63,658 bases of DNA, taken from positions 1-63,658 of the forward strand of contig JAFUKM010000014.1 in assembly GCA_017473605.1 (NCBI GenBank), read 5' to 3'. This stretch comes from Clostridia bacterium. GTDB lineage: Bacteria > Bacillota > Clostridia > Christensenellales > Borkfalkiaceae. The notes under the pieces were generated by a model. It was given only the letters and a program-made list of their open reading frames with translations, did no database searches and was not told the DNA's origin. The position numbers and the translations under genes are program-made. Positions 7,940 to 16,942 of this stretch are shown piece after piece. The first letter of the stretch is position 1. Every line of letters starts with the position of its first letter.

Positions 7940-7968
7940 TTGTAATAGGCGTAAAAGTTTGGTATAAT
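7940..7968 (+). promoter_or_regulatory. promoter of the ecfA-ecfT-truA operon
   Basis: TTGTAA (7940-7945), 17-bp spacer, TATAAT (7963-7968), 28 bases before the ecfA start. Confidence 0.8.
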
Positions 7969-7996
7969 ATAGAAGAAAAAAGACTTTTGGTAGGGT

Positions 7997-9874
7997 ATGG
8001 AAGCGATTAAATTTGAAAAAGTATATTTTTCCTACGAAGACGGGGAAGAGACGGACGACGAATTGTTTGGCAATCGTCCGACTTTTTCGTTGGACGGAAT
8101 CGACCTTACCGTGCAAGAAGGCGAATTCGTTGCCGTATTGGGACATAACGGAAGCGGTAAATCCACGCTTGCGCGATTGACCAACGGGCTTTTAGAACCG
8201 CAATCGGGGAAGATTACCGTTTTGGGGATAGATACGGGCGCGGATAAGAATATTTTTGAGGTTCGGAAAAACGTAGGTATCGTATTCCAAAATCCCGATA
8301 ACCAAACGGTAGCTTCGATTGTGGAAGACGACGTGGCGTTCGGACCTGAAAATATCGGTATGCCCAGAAAAGAAATCGGCGAGAGAATTGATTTCGCTTT
8401 AAATGCGGTGGGTATGCAGGAATACCGCTATGCGACGACGACCAGGCTTTCGGGCGGACAAAAACAGCGTATTGCCATTGCCGGCGTATTGGCTTTGAAA
8501 CCGAAGATTATGATTTTGGACGAATCGACGGCGATGCTCGACCCGCGCGGACGCAAAGAAGTTTTAGACGTCGTTTGCAAATTGAATAAAGAAGAAGGGA
8601 TTACCGTACTCTTGATTACCCATTTCCCCGAAGAAGCGATGCTGGCAGACAGAGCGCTTGTTATGGACCACGGGAAAATTGTAATGGAAGGAGAACCGCA
8701 AGAGATATTGGCGAGAGAAGCAGAATTGGAAAAATATTCGCTTACGTTGCCTCGCTCTTTGAAGATATGTCGCGCGTTACAAAATGGCGGTTTGGATATC
8801 GCCGATTCTTATTCGGTGGAAGAAATTGCGGAAAGTATCGCAGAAAAAGTGAAAAAGACGGGGGCAGGTACGCAACCGACGACGTCGGAGAACAGAGAAG
8901 AACTCCGTTGGTGCGAAGACGGGCGCGGAGAAATCGTTTGCGAAAATCTTTCCTATACGTACAATGAAAAATCGGCGTTTGCCACGCACGCGCTTTGCGG
9001 AGTGGATTTGCATATCCCCACGGGCGCTTTTTACGGCATTATCGGGCATACGGGAAGCGGTAAGTCCACGTTCGTACAGCATTTGAACGCCTTGATTAAA
9101 TTGCCGACGGCGGAAAAGAAATATAAAGAGAAAAAAAATAAGAAAAACGCGTCGACAGTCGCGTCTACCGTTTTGAAAGTGAACGGATATGATTTGTCGG
9201 ATAAAAAGACGGATTTTCTTGCGTTGCGCCGTAGCGTGGGTATGGTGTTTCAATATCCCGAATATCAGTTGTTTGCGGAATCGGTGTACGAAGACGTAGC
9301 GTTCGGGTTAAAAAATTTTCGCAAAGAAATGACGGAAGCGGAAGTAACGGATGCCGTGCGCGAAGCATTGGAAACGGTGGGGCTTTCCTATGAAGAAGTA
9401 AAAAACCGTTCCCCGTTCGAGCTGTCGGGCGGTCAGCGCCGCCGTGTGGCAATTGCGGGCGTTATCGTAACGAAGCCGGAAATTTTGGTTTTGGACGAGC
9501 CTGCCGCAGGGTTAGACCCGCTCGGTAAAGAAGACGTGATGAAGCTTTTGCATAAAATACACGCCGATTGGTGCAAGACGGTAATTATCGTATCTCACGA
9601 TATGGACGAAATTTCCGAAAACTGCACGGGCGCGGCTATCTTTTCCGAAGGGAAAGTATTGGCGGCGCGTTCGCCGAAGGAATTGTTCCAAGACGGCGAA
9701 TATACGCAAAAGGCAGGGCTGGATTTGCCGTTCACGGCAAAGCTGGTCAACGCGCTGAAAAACAGGGGCGTGGAAATCGATTGCGATTTGACGACGGCGG
9801 ATTTCGTTGCTAAAATACTTGCTATATGCGGTAACGGGGCGGATTCGGCGAAAGGGGGTGGATACGATGCGTGA
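7997..9874 (+). CDS. ecfA: fused EcfA1-EcfA2 ATPase of an ECF vitamin/metal transporter
   Basis: 625 residues with two full ABC ATPase domains in one chain. The first has Walker A GHNGSGKST, Q-loop FQNPDNQ, signature LSGGQKQR and Walker B ILDESTAMLDP, as in EcfA1. The second (from about residue 310) has GHTGSGKST, QYPEYQLF, LSGGQRRR and LVLDEPAAGLDP, as in EcfA2. These are normally two adjacent genes of ~280 codons each. A charged linker and a Lys-rich insertion (KKYKEKKNKKN) distinguish the second half. The protein powers uptake of vitamins or metals through EcfT and interchangeable S components; no S component is encoded here. It overlaps ecfT by eight bases (ATGCGTGA), implying translational coupling. 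Confidence 0.93.
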   Translation: MEAIKFEKVYFSYEDGEETDDELFGNRPTFSLDGIDLTVQEGEFVAVLGHNGSGKSTLARLTNGLLEPQSGKITVLGIDTGADKNIFEVRKNVGIVFQNPDNQTVASIVEDDVAFGPENIGMPRKEIGERIDFALNAVGMQEYRYATTTRLSGGQKQRIAIAGVLALKPKIMILDESTAMLDPRGRKEVLDVVCKLNKEEGITVLLITHFPEEAMLADRALVMDHGKIVMEGEPQEILAREAELEKYSLTLPRSLKICRALQNGGLDIADSYSVEEIAESIAEKVKKTGAGTQPTTSENREELRWCEDGRGEIVCENLSYTYNEKSAFATHALCGVDLHIPTGAFYGIIGHTGSGKSTFVQHLNALIKLPTAEKKYKEKKNKKNASTVASTVLKVNGYDLSDKKTDFLALRRSVGMVFQYPEYQLFAESVYEDVAFGLKNFRKEMTEAEVTDAVREALETVGLSYEEVKNRSPFELSGGQRRRVAIAGVIVTKPEILVLDEPAAGLDPLGKEDVMKLLHKIHADWCKTVIIVSHDMDEISENCTGAAIFSEGKVLAARSPKELFQDGEYTQKAGLDLPFTAKLVNALKNRGVEIDCDLTTADFVAKILAICGNGADSAKGGGYDA

Positions 9875-10673
9875 CGTTGCGTTCGGACAGTATTATCCCG
9901 CCAAGTCTTTCGTGCATAAGTGCGACCCCAGATTGAAACTCGTATTTTTAATCGTATATATCGTGGCGATATTCCTTTGTAAGAGCTTTTACGCGCTCGG
10001 CGCGTGTGCGCTTGTGTTCTTGTTGATTGCCGCATTTTCGGGCGTTCCGTTTAAGAGTTTGTTCCGTTCCGTTCGGGCGGTTATCTTTTTGGTTGTTTTT
10101 ACGGCGATACTCAATTTGCTTTTTTATAACGGAGAAACGCCTATTTGGGAAGGTTTTTTCTTGACGTGGGAAGCGGTGTATTTCACGCTGTTTTTGGCGG
10201 CAAGACTGTTTTTGCTCGTGCTCGGTTCGTCGCTGTTGACGCTTACCACCACGCCCGTGTCGCTTACGGACGGGTTGGAGGGGTTGCTTTTCCCGTTGAA
10301 ATGGATTCGTTTTCCTGTACACGAGCTGGCGTTGATTATGTCGATTGCGTTGCGGTTTATCCCTATTCTTACCGACGAAACGGGCAGGATTATGAACGCG
10401 CAAAAGGCGCGTGGGACGGACTTTGAAACGGGTGGTTTGATTAAGCGAGTGAAAGCGATTACGCCCATTTTGATTCCGCTGCTCATCAGCGCGATTCGCC
10501 GCGCGGACGAACTTGGCGACGCTATGGACGCGCGATGCTATTCGGGCAGTAAAAAACGTACGAAATACAAAAAACTCAAATTTACGTGGCGGGATTTGAT
10601 AGCCTTTCTTGTGATGGGGGCGTTGCTTGCAGGGGTAATCGTAATGAAAATATACCTGCCGGCGGTCATTTAA
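9867..10673 (+). CDS. ecfT: ECF transporter transmembrane subunit EcfT
   Basis: 268 residues from ATG 9867, chosen because it overlaps the ecfA stop and because the family starts with a sequence like MRDVAFGQYYP...SFVHKCDPRLK. Several membrane spans are present. The two C-terminal coupling-helix motifs are AQKARGTDFETG and AMDARCYSG, whose Arg residues contact the ATPase pair. EcfT links the energising ATPases to the substrate-binding S proteins. The order ecfA-ecfT-truA is conserved in Bacillota. Confidence 0.93.
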   Translation: MRDVAFGQYYPAKSFVHKCDPRLKLVFLIVYIVAIFLCKSFYALGACALVFLLIAAFSGVPFKSLFRSVRAVIFLVVFTAILNLLFYNGETPIWEGFFLTWEAVYFTLFLAARLFLLVLGSSLLTLTTTPVSLTDGLEGLLFPLKWIRFPVHELALIMSIALRFIPILTDETGRIMNAQKARGTDFETGGLIKRVKAITPILIPLLISAIRRADELGDAMDARCYSGSKKRTKYKKLKFTWRDLIAFLVMGALLAGVIVMKIYLPAVI

Positions 10674-10681
10674 GGGGTATT

Positions 10682-11434
10682 ATGCGATACGTATTGAAAA
10701 TAGCCTACGACGGGACGGATTTTGCGGGGTGGCAATGCCAAAAAAACGCGGTTACCGTGCAAGAAACGATAGAAACGGCGCTGTTTACCGCGTTTGGACA
10801 AAAACTGAAAATCACGGCGAGCGGACGTACGGACGCAGGCGTACACGCGGCGGGGCAAACGTGCCATTTTGACGCGCAGCTTACCGTGCCGCCCGAAAAA
10901 ATGCCCGATTGCTTGAACCGCTTGTTGCCCCCTTCGGTGCGGATAGTGGACGGTTGGGCGGCGGATGAAACGTTCGATTGCAACCGTAGCGCAAAACGGA
11001 AAACGTATCGATACCGATTGTACGTTGCAAGCCGCGAAATGCCGCTTATAGACCGTTACGCCGTACGAATTGAAAACGCGCCGAGTATAGAAGCGTTAAG
11101 AAACGCCGCAAAACTGTTGGAGGGCACGCACGATTACAAGGCGTTTTGCGCGTCGGGTTCGGCGGTGAAAACTACCGTTCGGACGGTGTACGAAATACGT
11201 GTGGAAGAGCGCGCGGAATACGGTTTACGCGTAATAGAAATTTTTGTTACGGGTAACGGTTTCTTGTATAATATGGTACGGACGATGACGGGTGAATTGC
11301 TCGATTTGGCGGGCGGTAAGCGTACGAAGGAAAGTCTTTTAACGGCGTACGATACGGGGGATAGGAGTCTTTTGGGTAAGACGATGCCTGCAAAAGGTTT
11401 GACCTTGATTTCCGTGCGTTACGCGGAAGAGTAA
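10682..11434 (+). CDS. truA: tRNA pseudouridine synthase A
   Basis: 250 residues from ATG 10682, behind AAGGGG and eight bases after the ecfT stop. The N terminus YVLKIAYDGTDFAGWQ and the catalytic segment GRTDAGVHA (active-site Asp) are diagnostic. It isomerises U38-U40 in the anticodon stem-loop of many tRNAs. A longer in-frame start exists inside ecfT but lacks family homology and was rejected. It is the last gene of the ECF operon. Confidence 0.95.
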   Translation: MRYVLKIAYDGTDFAGWQCQKNAVTVQETIETALFTAFGQKLKITASGRTDAGVHAAGQTCHFDAQLTVPPEKMPDCLNRLLPPSVRIVDGWAADETFDCNRSAKRKTYRYRLYVASREMPLIDRYAVRIENAPSIEALRNAAKLLEGTHDYKAFCASGSAVKTTVRTVYEIRVEERAEYGLRVIEIFVTGNGFLYNMVRTMTGELLDLAGGKRTKESLLTAYDTGDRSLLGKTMPAKGLTLISVRYAEE

Positions 11435-11506
11435 GGTAAAAAAGGGGTATAATAAAACTGTATGGAAATATTTTTACTGTATAATTCGTTTTTTACGGTG
11501 AGCGTT

Positions 11507-12337
11507 ATGTTTGGACTGACGTTATCCGACGCGCATTTTTGGGCGGTGATTATCGGCGCAGGCGTGTGGCTCGGTTTGTTTGTTTTGCAGGGCTTCGGGC
11601 TTTGGAAAATGGCGAGTAAACGCGGTATGAAAAGAAAATGGTTGGCGTTCGTACCGTTTGGAAATTATTTGTATATGAGCAAGCTTGCGGGCGCTTGTAA
11701 CGTGTTCGGGCAAAAGCTGAGAAATGCGGGATTATTCGTTATGATTGCACAAATTGTAGCCAGCGTCTTTTGCGCGTTGCTCATTGCGGCGGTATCCTAT
11801 TTGTTCATTGTTGAAGGCGAGCCTGTTTCCGACGAATACGGCGTTCCGTATTGGGGCGGCAGCGGTTTTTCGCAGACGGCGGAGAGCTTCTATCACGTTG
11901 GAGCAGGATATAATCCGTTCGGTATTTCTATTCTTTCCATCGTACAGTTGGTATATGAAATTCTCTTATTGATTTTGACGATGGGCTTGTATAAGAAGTA
12001 TGCGCCCAAGGGATATTCGTGGCTTGCTTTACTCGGACTTTTCTTGCCGATGTCCCGTTACGTTGTCGTGTTCTGTTTACGAAACCGCGACGCAATCGAT
12101 TACGAAGCATATATGCGCGCGCGGCGTGAAGAGTTTGCACGGCAGTATCAACAGCGTTACGGCGGGTTCGGACCGGGCGGTTTCGGGACGCCTTACGGGG
12201 GATACGGGAATACAAATCCTTACGGACAGCAGAATAACGCAGGGCAAACGCAAAAGCCGGAAGAACCGTTTGGGGAATTCGGCGGAGACAAGAACGAAGA
12301 AAAACCGAACGGAAACGACGACGGATTTTTTCATTGA
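11507..12337 (+). CDS. multi-span membrane protein with Gly/Tyr/Gln-rich tail
   Basis: About 276 residues. The first half has four or so hydrophobic segments with WKMASKRGMKRKWLAFVPFGNYLYMSKL, a pattern seen in small uncharacterised Gram-positive membrane proteins. The C-terminal ~75 residues form a low-complexity cytoplasmic tail, QQRYGGFGPGGFG... then NPYGQQNNAGQ, then an acidic end. Such tails often mediate clustering or disorder. No catalytic motif is seen. The start is uncertain: GGTGA five bases before ATG 11507 favours this start, but ATG 11462 lies in the same frame, eight bases after a TATAAT (11448-11453), and would be nearly leaderless. It follows truA by 27-72 bases. Confidence 0.75.
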   Translation: MFGLTLSDAHFWAVIIGAGVWLGLFVLQGFGLWKMASKRGMKRKWLAFVPFGNYLYMSKLAGACNVFGQKLRNAGLFVMIAQIVASVFCALLIAAVSYLFIVEGEPVSDEYGVPYWGGSGFSQTAESFYHVGAGYNPFGISILSIVQLVYEILLLILTMGLYKKYAPKGYSWLALLGLFLPMSRYVVVFCLRNRDAIDYEAYMRARREEFARQYQQRYGGFGPGGFGTPYGGYGNTNPYGQQNNAGQTQKPEEPFGEFGGDKNEEKPNGNDDGFFH

Positions 12338-12354
12338 TAGGATAGCAATTTTAT

Positions 12355-12397
12355 AAGATGGAGAATAAGAAAAAGTTATATTCTCCGTCTTTTTTTA
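12355..12397 (+). terminator. terminator before mnmE
   Basis: Stem AAGATGGAGAATA / TATTCTCCGTCTT with one G-U pair, followed by TTTTTTT. Confidence 0.88.
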
Positions 12398-12418
12398 TGC
12401 GAAAGCGCTGTCAAACGG

Positions 12419-12456
12419 TTTACACTTTCTTCCATTTTATGCTATAATTATAGCAT
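12419..12456 (+). promoter_or_regulatory. mnmE promoter overlapped by an 18-bp palindrome
   Basis: TTTACA (12419-12424), 18-bp spacer, TATAAT (12443-12448). The -10 lies inside the perfect palindrome ATGCTATAATTATAGCAT (12439-12456), which also gives a TATAAT on the other strand. It could be an operator, or just a symmetric -10. Confidence 0.7.
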
Positions 12457-12506
12457 AGATATAAATATAGGTTATAAATAGGACTAAAACGAAGGAGATT
12501 TTACGT

Positions 12507-13847
12507 ATGGCGGAAGAAACAATATCGGCGATTGCAACCCCCGCGGGCAGAGGGGGCGTTGCCATTATCCGTATCAGCGGAAAAAGTTCGCTTTCCGTAG
12601 CGGAAAAAATGTTTACGCCCGTCGGCAAAACCGCCGTGCGTGATTTTACGCCGTACCGTATGTACGCAGGACAAATCGACGGGGGGAATTTCTCCGATTT
12701 CGGGCTTTGCGTATATTTTAAAGCTCCTGCAAGTTATACGGGCGAGGATATCGTGGAATTTCATTGCCACGGCGGTGAAAACGTAGCGCGTGGTATTTTA
12801 AAACAAACGTTTTTGCACGGCGCGAGAAGCGCGACAAAAGGGGAGTTTACCAAACGCGCGTTTTTAAACGGGAAGCTCTCTCTTTCTTCCGCCGAAGGCG
12901 TTGCCGATATGATTAACGGCGAATCGGATGCGGAAGTGAAAGCAGGCTATCTTTTATATAGCGAAAAACTGACGGGAAAAGTAAAAGACGCACAAGCAAA
13001 ACTTAAAAACCTGCTTGCGGGTATTGACGTGTCCGTAGATTATCCCGAAGAAGATATTGAAGAACAGCATATTACGGAATTGAAAGAAGAACTTGTTGCC
13101 TTGCGCGCGAGATTGAAACCGCTTCTGGACAGTTATGCCACGGGTAAAAAGATAAAATCGGGCGTTACCGTTGCCATTTGCGGAAAACCGAATACGGGGA
13201 AAAGCTCGCTGTTGAATACGTTGCTCGGTTATGAGAAAGCCATTGTTTCCGAAGTTGCAGGTACGACGCGCGACGCGGTGGAAGGCTCGTTGGAAATCAA
13301 GGGGCGCAAGTTCAATCTTTACGATACCGCAGGGGTACGAGAGAGCGGCGATAAAATCGAAAGTATCGGTATTGAACGTGCGGAAAGCATTATCCGCTCG
13401 GCGGACGTAACGGTATTCGTGGCGGACTTATCTCGCGGGACGGACGAAGAGGACGGGCGGGTATTGGAAATGCTCAAAGGCAAACCGCTGATTAAGGTGT
13501 TCAATAAAACGGATATCGCAAACGACGATACGGATACGGACGCCGACGTGCATACTTCCGCCGTTACGGGAGAAGGCATAGAAAAATTGAAGAATTTGTT
13601 ATATGAAAAGAGCTTTGGCGAGCGTAGCGAAGACGCGGCTTTTTTAATCGAGCGCAGACATTACGACGCGATAAAGCGCGCGGACGAATCGCTGTTAAAA
13701 GCGATAAACGCTTGCGAAAGCGAGCCGCTCGATTTGATAGGGATAGACGTAAAGGGAGCTTGGGACGCGCTGGGGGAAATCACGGGTGAAACGGCGACGG
13801 AAGCGATTATTACGGAAATTTTCGAAAAGTTTTGCGTAGGGAAATAA
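12507..13847 (+). CDS. mnmE: tRNA uridine-5-carboxymethylaminomethyl GTPase MnmE
   Basis: 446 residues. The N-terminal folate-binding domain opens MAEETISAIATPAGRGGVAI(I)R. A helical region follows with the embedded GTPase domain (GKPNTGKSS near residue 226, then DTAGVRES). The chain ends in FCVGK, matching the FC(I/V)GK terminus whose Cys is needed for catalysis. With MnmG (not in the window) it builds the cmnm5 group on wobble U34. AAGGAG precedes the start. The LysR gene follows after 21 bases. Confidence 0.97.
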   Translation: MAEETISAIATPAGRGGVAIIRISGKSSLSVAEKMFTPVGKTAVRDFTPYRMYAGQIDGGNFSDFGLCVYFKAPASYTGEDIVEFHCHGGENVARGILKQTFLHGARSATKGEFTKRAFLNGKLSLSSAEGVADMINGESDAEVKAGYLLYSEKLTGKVKDAQAKLKNLLAGIDVSVDYPEEDIEEQHITELKEELVALRARLKPLLDSYATGKKIKSGVTVAICGKPNTGKSSLLNTLLGYEKAIVSEVAGTTRDAVEGSLEIKGRKFNLYDTAGVRESGDKIESIGIERAESIIRSADVTVFVADLSRGTDEEDGRVLEMLKGKPLIKVFNKTDIANDDTDTDADVHTSAVTGEGIEKLKNLLYEKSFGERSEDAAFLIERRHYDAIKRADESLLKAINACESEPLDLIGIDVKGAWDALGEITGETATEAIITEIFEKFCVGK

Positions 13848-13868
13848 CGAAAGCAAAGGATAAGGGCT

Positions 13869-14762
13869 ATGGTAAATTTGGATTTATACAGGGTATTCTA
13901 TACGGTGGCGAAAAGCGGCAGTTTGACCAAGGCGGCGGAAGAATTGTACATTTCGCAGCCCGCCGTTTCCCGTTCGATTAAGCAGTTGGAAACGCAGCTG
14001 GGGGTAACGCTCTTTACGCGTACGCATCGCGGTATGCAACTTTCCGCAAACGGGGGGAAACTCATTTTCAACGAAGTGGAAAAGGCGCTCAATTTGCTGG
14101 GGGATGCGGAAAACCGCATTTCGGAGATGAAAACGTCCGCAACGGGTACGATTCGTATCGGCGCAAGCGATACCATTTTCGAGTATTTTTTGGCGGATAA
14201 AATCGTGGAATTCCACGAACGTTTCCCTGCGGTGAAGTTCGAGCTGTTGGCGGATTTTACGCCCGATACCATTGAGAAATTAAAGGCGGAAAAGTGCGAC
14301 GTGGCGTTCGTCAATTTGCCCATCGAGTCCGACTCCGAACTCAATTTATACGGCAACTGTATGCGGCTCAACGATATTTTTATCGCCAGCGAAAAATTTG
14401 CGGAGCTGAAAAACGAAGGAGTAACGTTGGAAACGCTCAAAAAATACCCGCTCATTTTGATGGAAGGGAATACGGTGTCAAGAAAATCGCTCGATAACTT
14501 TTTCCAATCGGTGGGGTTGGAAATGACGCCTTCGATTGAAGTTGGCAGTTGGGATTTGATGAAACGCTTGGTGACGCGCGGTATGGGTATCGGCGTTATT
14601 CCGCGCGAATACGTAACGCAAAGATTGGAAGAAGGAACGCTGTTCGAGGTGAAAACGGACGTTGCGTTGCCCGTGCGTTCGGTAGGAATGTTGCTTCCCA
14701 AACATAAACCCACTTCGTACGCGCTCCACGCGTTTACCGAAGCTTTCCGTAAGGAGTATTAA
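13869..14762 (+). CDS. LysR-family transcriptional regulator
   Basis: 297 residues. The N-terminal winged HTH is typical: LYRVFYTVAKSGSLTKAAEELYISQPAVSRSIKQLE, then LFTRTHRGMQLSANG. A periplasmic-binding-protein-like effector domain (from ~90) starts with GTIRIGASDTIFEYFL. It should act as a tetramer that senses a small ligand. The usual divergent target gene is absent: mnmE lies upstream in the same direction and lepA downstream, so the regulon is unknown. An AAGGATAAGGG ribosome binding site is present. Confidence 0.93.
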   Translation: MVNLDLYRVFYTVAKSGSLTKAAEELYISQPAVSRSIKQLETQLGVTLFTRTHRGMQLSANGGKLIFNEVEKALNLLGDAENRISEMKTSATGTIRIGASDTIFEYFLADKIVEFHERFPAVKFELLADFTPDTIEKLKAEKCDVAFVNLPIESDSELNLYGNCMRLNDIFIASEKFAELKNEGVTLETLKKYPLILMEGNTVSRKSLDNFFQSVGLEMTPSIEVGSWDLMKRLVTRGMGIGVIPREYVTQRLEEGTLFEVKTDVALPVRSVGMLLPKHKPTSYALHAFTEAFRKEY

Positions 14763-14784
14763 GAGAAAAGGATAAGGAATTTTT

Positions 14785-16593
14785 ATGGCTAAACCCAATT
14801 CCCGTTTAAGAAATTTTTGTATTATCGCTCATATCGACCACGGCAAAAGTACGCTTGCCGACAGACTTATCGAACGTACGGGACAAGTATCCGACAGGGA
14901 TATGGAAGAGCAATTACTTGACAGTATGGATATCGAAAGGGAACGCGGTATTACGATTAAGCTCACGCCCGTGCGTATGTACTATACGGCAAAGGACGGG
15001 CAGGAATACGAGTATAATTTGATTGATACGCCGGGGCACGTAGACTTTACGTACGAAGTGAACCGTTCGCTCGCCGCTTGCGAAGGCGCGATTTTGGTTG
15101 TGGACGCCACGCAGGGCGTGGAAGCGCAAACGCTTGCCAACGTGTATTTGGCACTTGAAAACAATTTGGAGATTTTACCCGTTATCAATAAAATCGATTT
15201 GCCCAGTGCGCGCATAGACGAAGCGAAAAAAGAAATCGAAGAAATCATCGGTTTGGATGCGGAAGGTATCCCTTGCGTTTCCGCAAAGGAAGGCACGAAT
15301 ATCGAAGATTTATTGGAAGCGATTAAGGACTATTTTCCTGCCCCTCAGGGGGATACGGAAGAGCCGCTCAAAGCGCTGATTTTCGATAGCTATTACGACA
15401 ACTATAAAGGGGTAATCCTGTTTGTCCGTATAATGGACGGCGAAGTGAAAGTAGGGGATAAAATCAAGACGTTTTTATCGTCCACCGTTTACGACGTTAC
15501 GGAAGTGGGCGCGTTTGCTCCCAACCTTTTCCCCAAACCTTGTTTGAAGGCGGGCGAAGTAGGCTATATCGCCGCTTCGATAAAATCTATTCAAGACGTT
15601 GCCGTGGGCGATACGGTAACCAATGCGCTTCGCCCTGCCCAAGAACCGTTGCCCGGTTATAAAAAGGTACAACCCGTCGTCTTTTGCGGGATTTATCCTT
15701 TGGACGGCAGTAAGTTTAACGACTTGAAAGAAGCGATTTTGAAATTGCAGCTCAACGACGCGTCGCTCATTTTCGAGCCTGATAATTCGGTGGCGCTCGG
15801 TTTCGGTTTCCGTTGCGGCTTTTTGGGTCTGTTGCATATGGAAATTATTCAAGAGAGAATTGAAAGAGAATTCAATTTGGATATCATCACGACTGCGCCG
15901 TCTGTAAGCTATCTCGTGCATAAGACGAACGGCGAAGAATTTTTCGTGGATAATCCCACTCATTTGCCCGAGCCGTCCGATATCGAATATATGGAAGAAC
16001 CGATTGTCAAAGCGGAAATTTATACGCCGCCCGATTATATGGGCGCAATTATGGATTTGTGCAAGGAAAAACGCGGCGTGTTTAAGAATATGACGTACGT
16101 GGACGAAAAACGCGTGAAACTCGAATACACGCTGCCGCTCAATGAAATTGTGTACGACTTTTTCGACGGCTTGAAATCGCGGACAAAGGGGTATGCGAGT
16201 TTCGATTACGAACTTGCAGGGTATCAGCGTTCCAAACTTGTGAAACTCGATATTTTGCTCAATGGCGAAATTTGCGACGCGTTATCCACGATAGTCTTCG
16301 AAGGACGCGCGTACGAACGGGGCAGAACGCTTTGCGAAAATTTGAAAGAAGCGATTCCCCGTCAGCTTTTCGAAATTCCCGTACAGGCGGCGGTGGGCGG
16401 AAAAATCATTGCGAGAGAAACGGTAAAAGCCGTACGAAAGGACGTCCTTGCCAAGTGCTACGGCGGCGACATTACGCGTAAGAGAAAACTTCTCGAAAAG
16501 CAAAAAGAAGGGAAGAAGCGTATGCGTAAAGTAGGCTCGGTGGACGTGCCCAGCGAAGTATTTATGGAAATTCTTAAAACGAATAAAGATTGA
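14785..16593 (+). CDS. lepA: elongation factor 4 (LepA)
   Basis: 602 residues. The G domain starts [20 protein letters not shown], followed by [16 protein letters not shown] and NKIDLPSA. The EF-4-specific C-terminal domain ends [21 protein letters not shown](D)VP...F, which marks LepA as distinct from EF-G. It acts on the ribosome (back-translocation or 30S biogenesis). It starts 22 bases after the LysR gene and ends one base before the next start. Confidence 0.97.
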   Translation: MAKPNSRLRNFCIIAHIDHGKSTLADRLIERTGQVSDRDMEEQLLDSMDIERERGITIKLTPVRMYYTAKDGQEYEYNLIDTPGHVDFTYEVNRSLAACEGAILVVDATQGVEAQTLANVYLALENNLEILPVINKIDLPSARIDEAKKEIEEIIGLDAEGIPCVSAKEGTNIEDLLEAIKDYFPAPQGDTEEPLKALIFDSYYDNYKGVILFVRIMDGEVKVGDKIKTFLSSTVYDVTEVGAFAPNLFPKPCLKAGEVGYIAASIKSIQDVAVGDTVTNALRPAQEPLPGYKKVQPVVFCGIYPLDGSKFNDLKEAILKLQLNDASLIFEPDNSVALGFGFRCGFLGLLHMEIIQERIEREFNLDIITTAPSVSYLVHKTNGEEFFVDNPTHLPEPSDIEYMEEPIVKAEIYTPPDYMGAIMDLCKEKRGVFKNMTYVDEKRVKLEYTLPLNEIVYDFFDGLKSRTKGYASFDYELAGYQRSKLVKLDILLNGEICDALSTIVFEGRAYERGRTLCENLKEAIPRQLFEIPVQAAVGGKIIARETVKAVRKDVLAKCYGGDITRKRKLLEKQKEGKKRMRKVGSVDVPSEVFMEILKTNKD

Positions 16594-16594
16594 T

Positions 16595-16924
16595 ATGGAA
16601 AAACATAACTTTTTCAATCGCGTATATCAAGCGTTAAAGCAAGTGCCCAAAGGAAAAGTAGTTACCTACGGTCAGCTTGCGTACGCAATCGGCGCGCCAC
16701 GTTGCGCCCGTCAAGTAGGATTTGCGCTACACGTAAATCCCGAGCCGATAACAATTCCCTGTCATCGCGTAGTAAACCGTTTCGGCGCGCTTGCGCCTGC
16801 GTTTGCGTTCGGCGGACAAGACGTACAGGCGGCGTTGCTGAAAGAAGAAGGCGTGGAAGTGCGAGAAGATTATACCGTCGATTTGGAAAAGTATTTATAT
16901 CAAGGAGATTTTACGCTCGGATAA
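16595..16924 (+). CDS. MGMT-family (Ada/Ogt C-terminal domain-like) protein
   Basis: 109 residues consisting only of the helical DNA-binding/active-site domain of O6-alkylguanine methyltransferases: FNRVYQALKQVPKGKVVTYGQLA and then PCHRVV with the acceptor Cys at residue 56. It lacks the N-terminal ribonuclease-H-like domain, so it resembles the alkyltransferase-like (ATL) size class. ATL proteins usually have Trp or Ala in place of the Cys, whereas this one keeps it. It could be a minimal methyltransferase or a lesion sensor for nucleotide excision repair. It begins one base after the lepA stop, so coupling is likely. Confidence 0.9.
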   Translation: MEKHNFFNRVYQALKQVPKGKVVTYGQLAYAIGAPRCARQVGFALHVNPEPITIPCHRVVNRFGALAPAFAFGGQDVQAALLKEEGVEVREDYTVDLEKYLYQGDFTLG

Positions 16925-16942
16925 ACGGGCAAAGGAAAGATT

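Noticed and set aside
10586-10681. Longer truA start inside ecfT
   Set aside because: No ribosome binding site and no family similarity before MRYVLKIAYDG.
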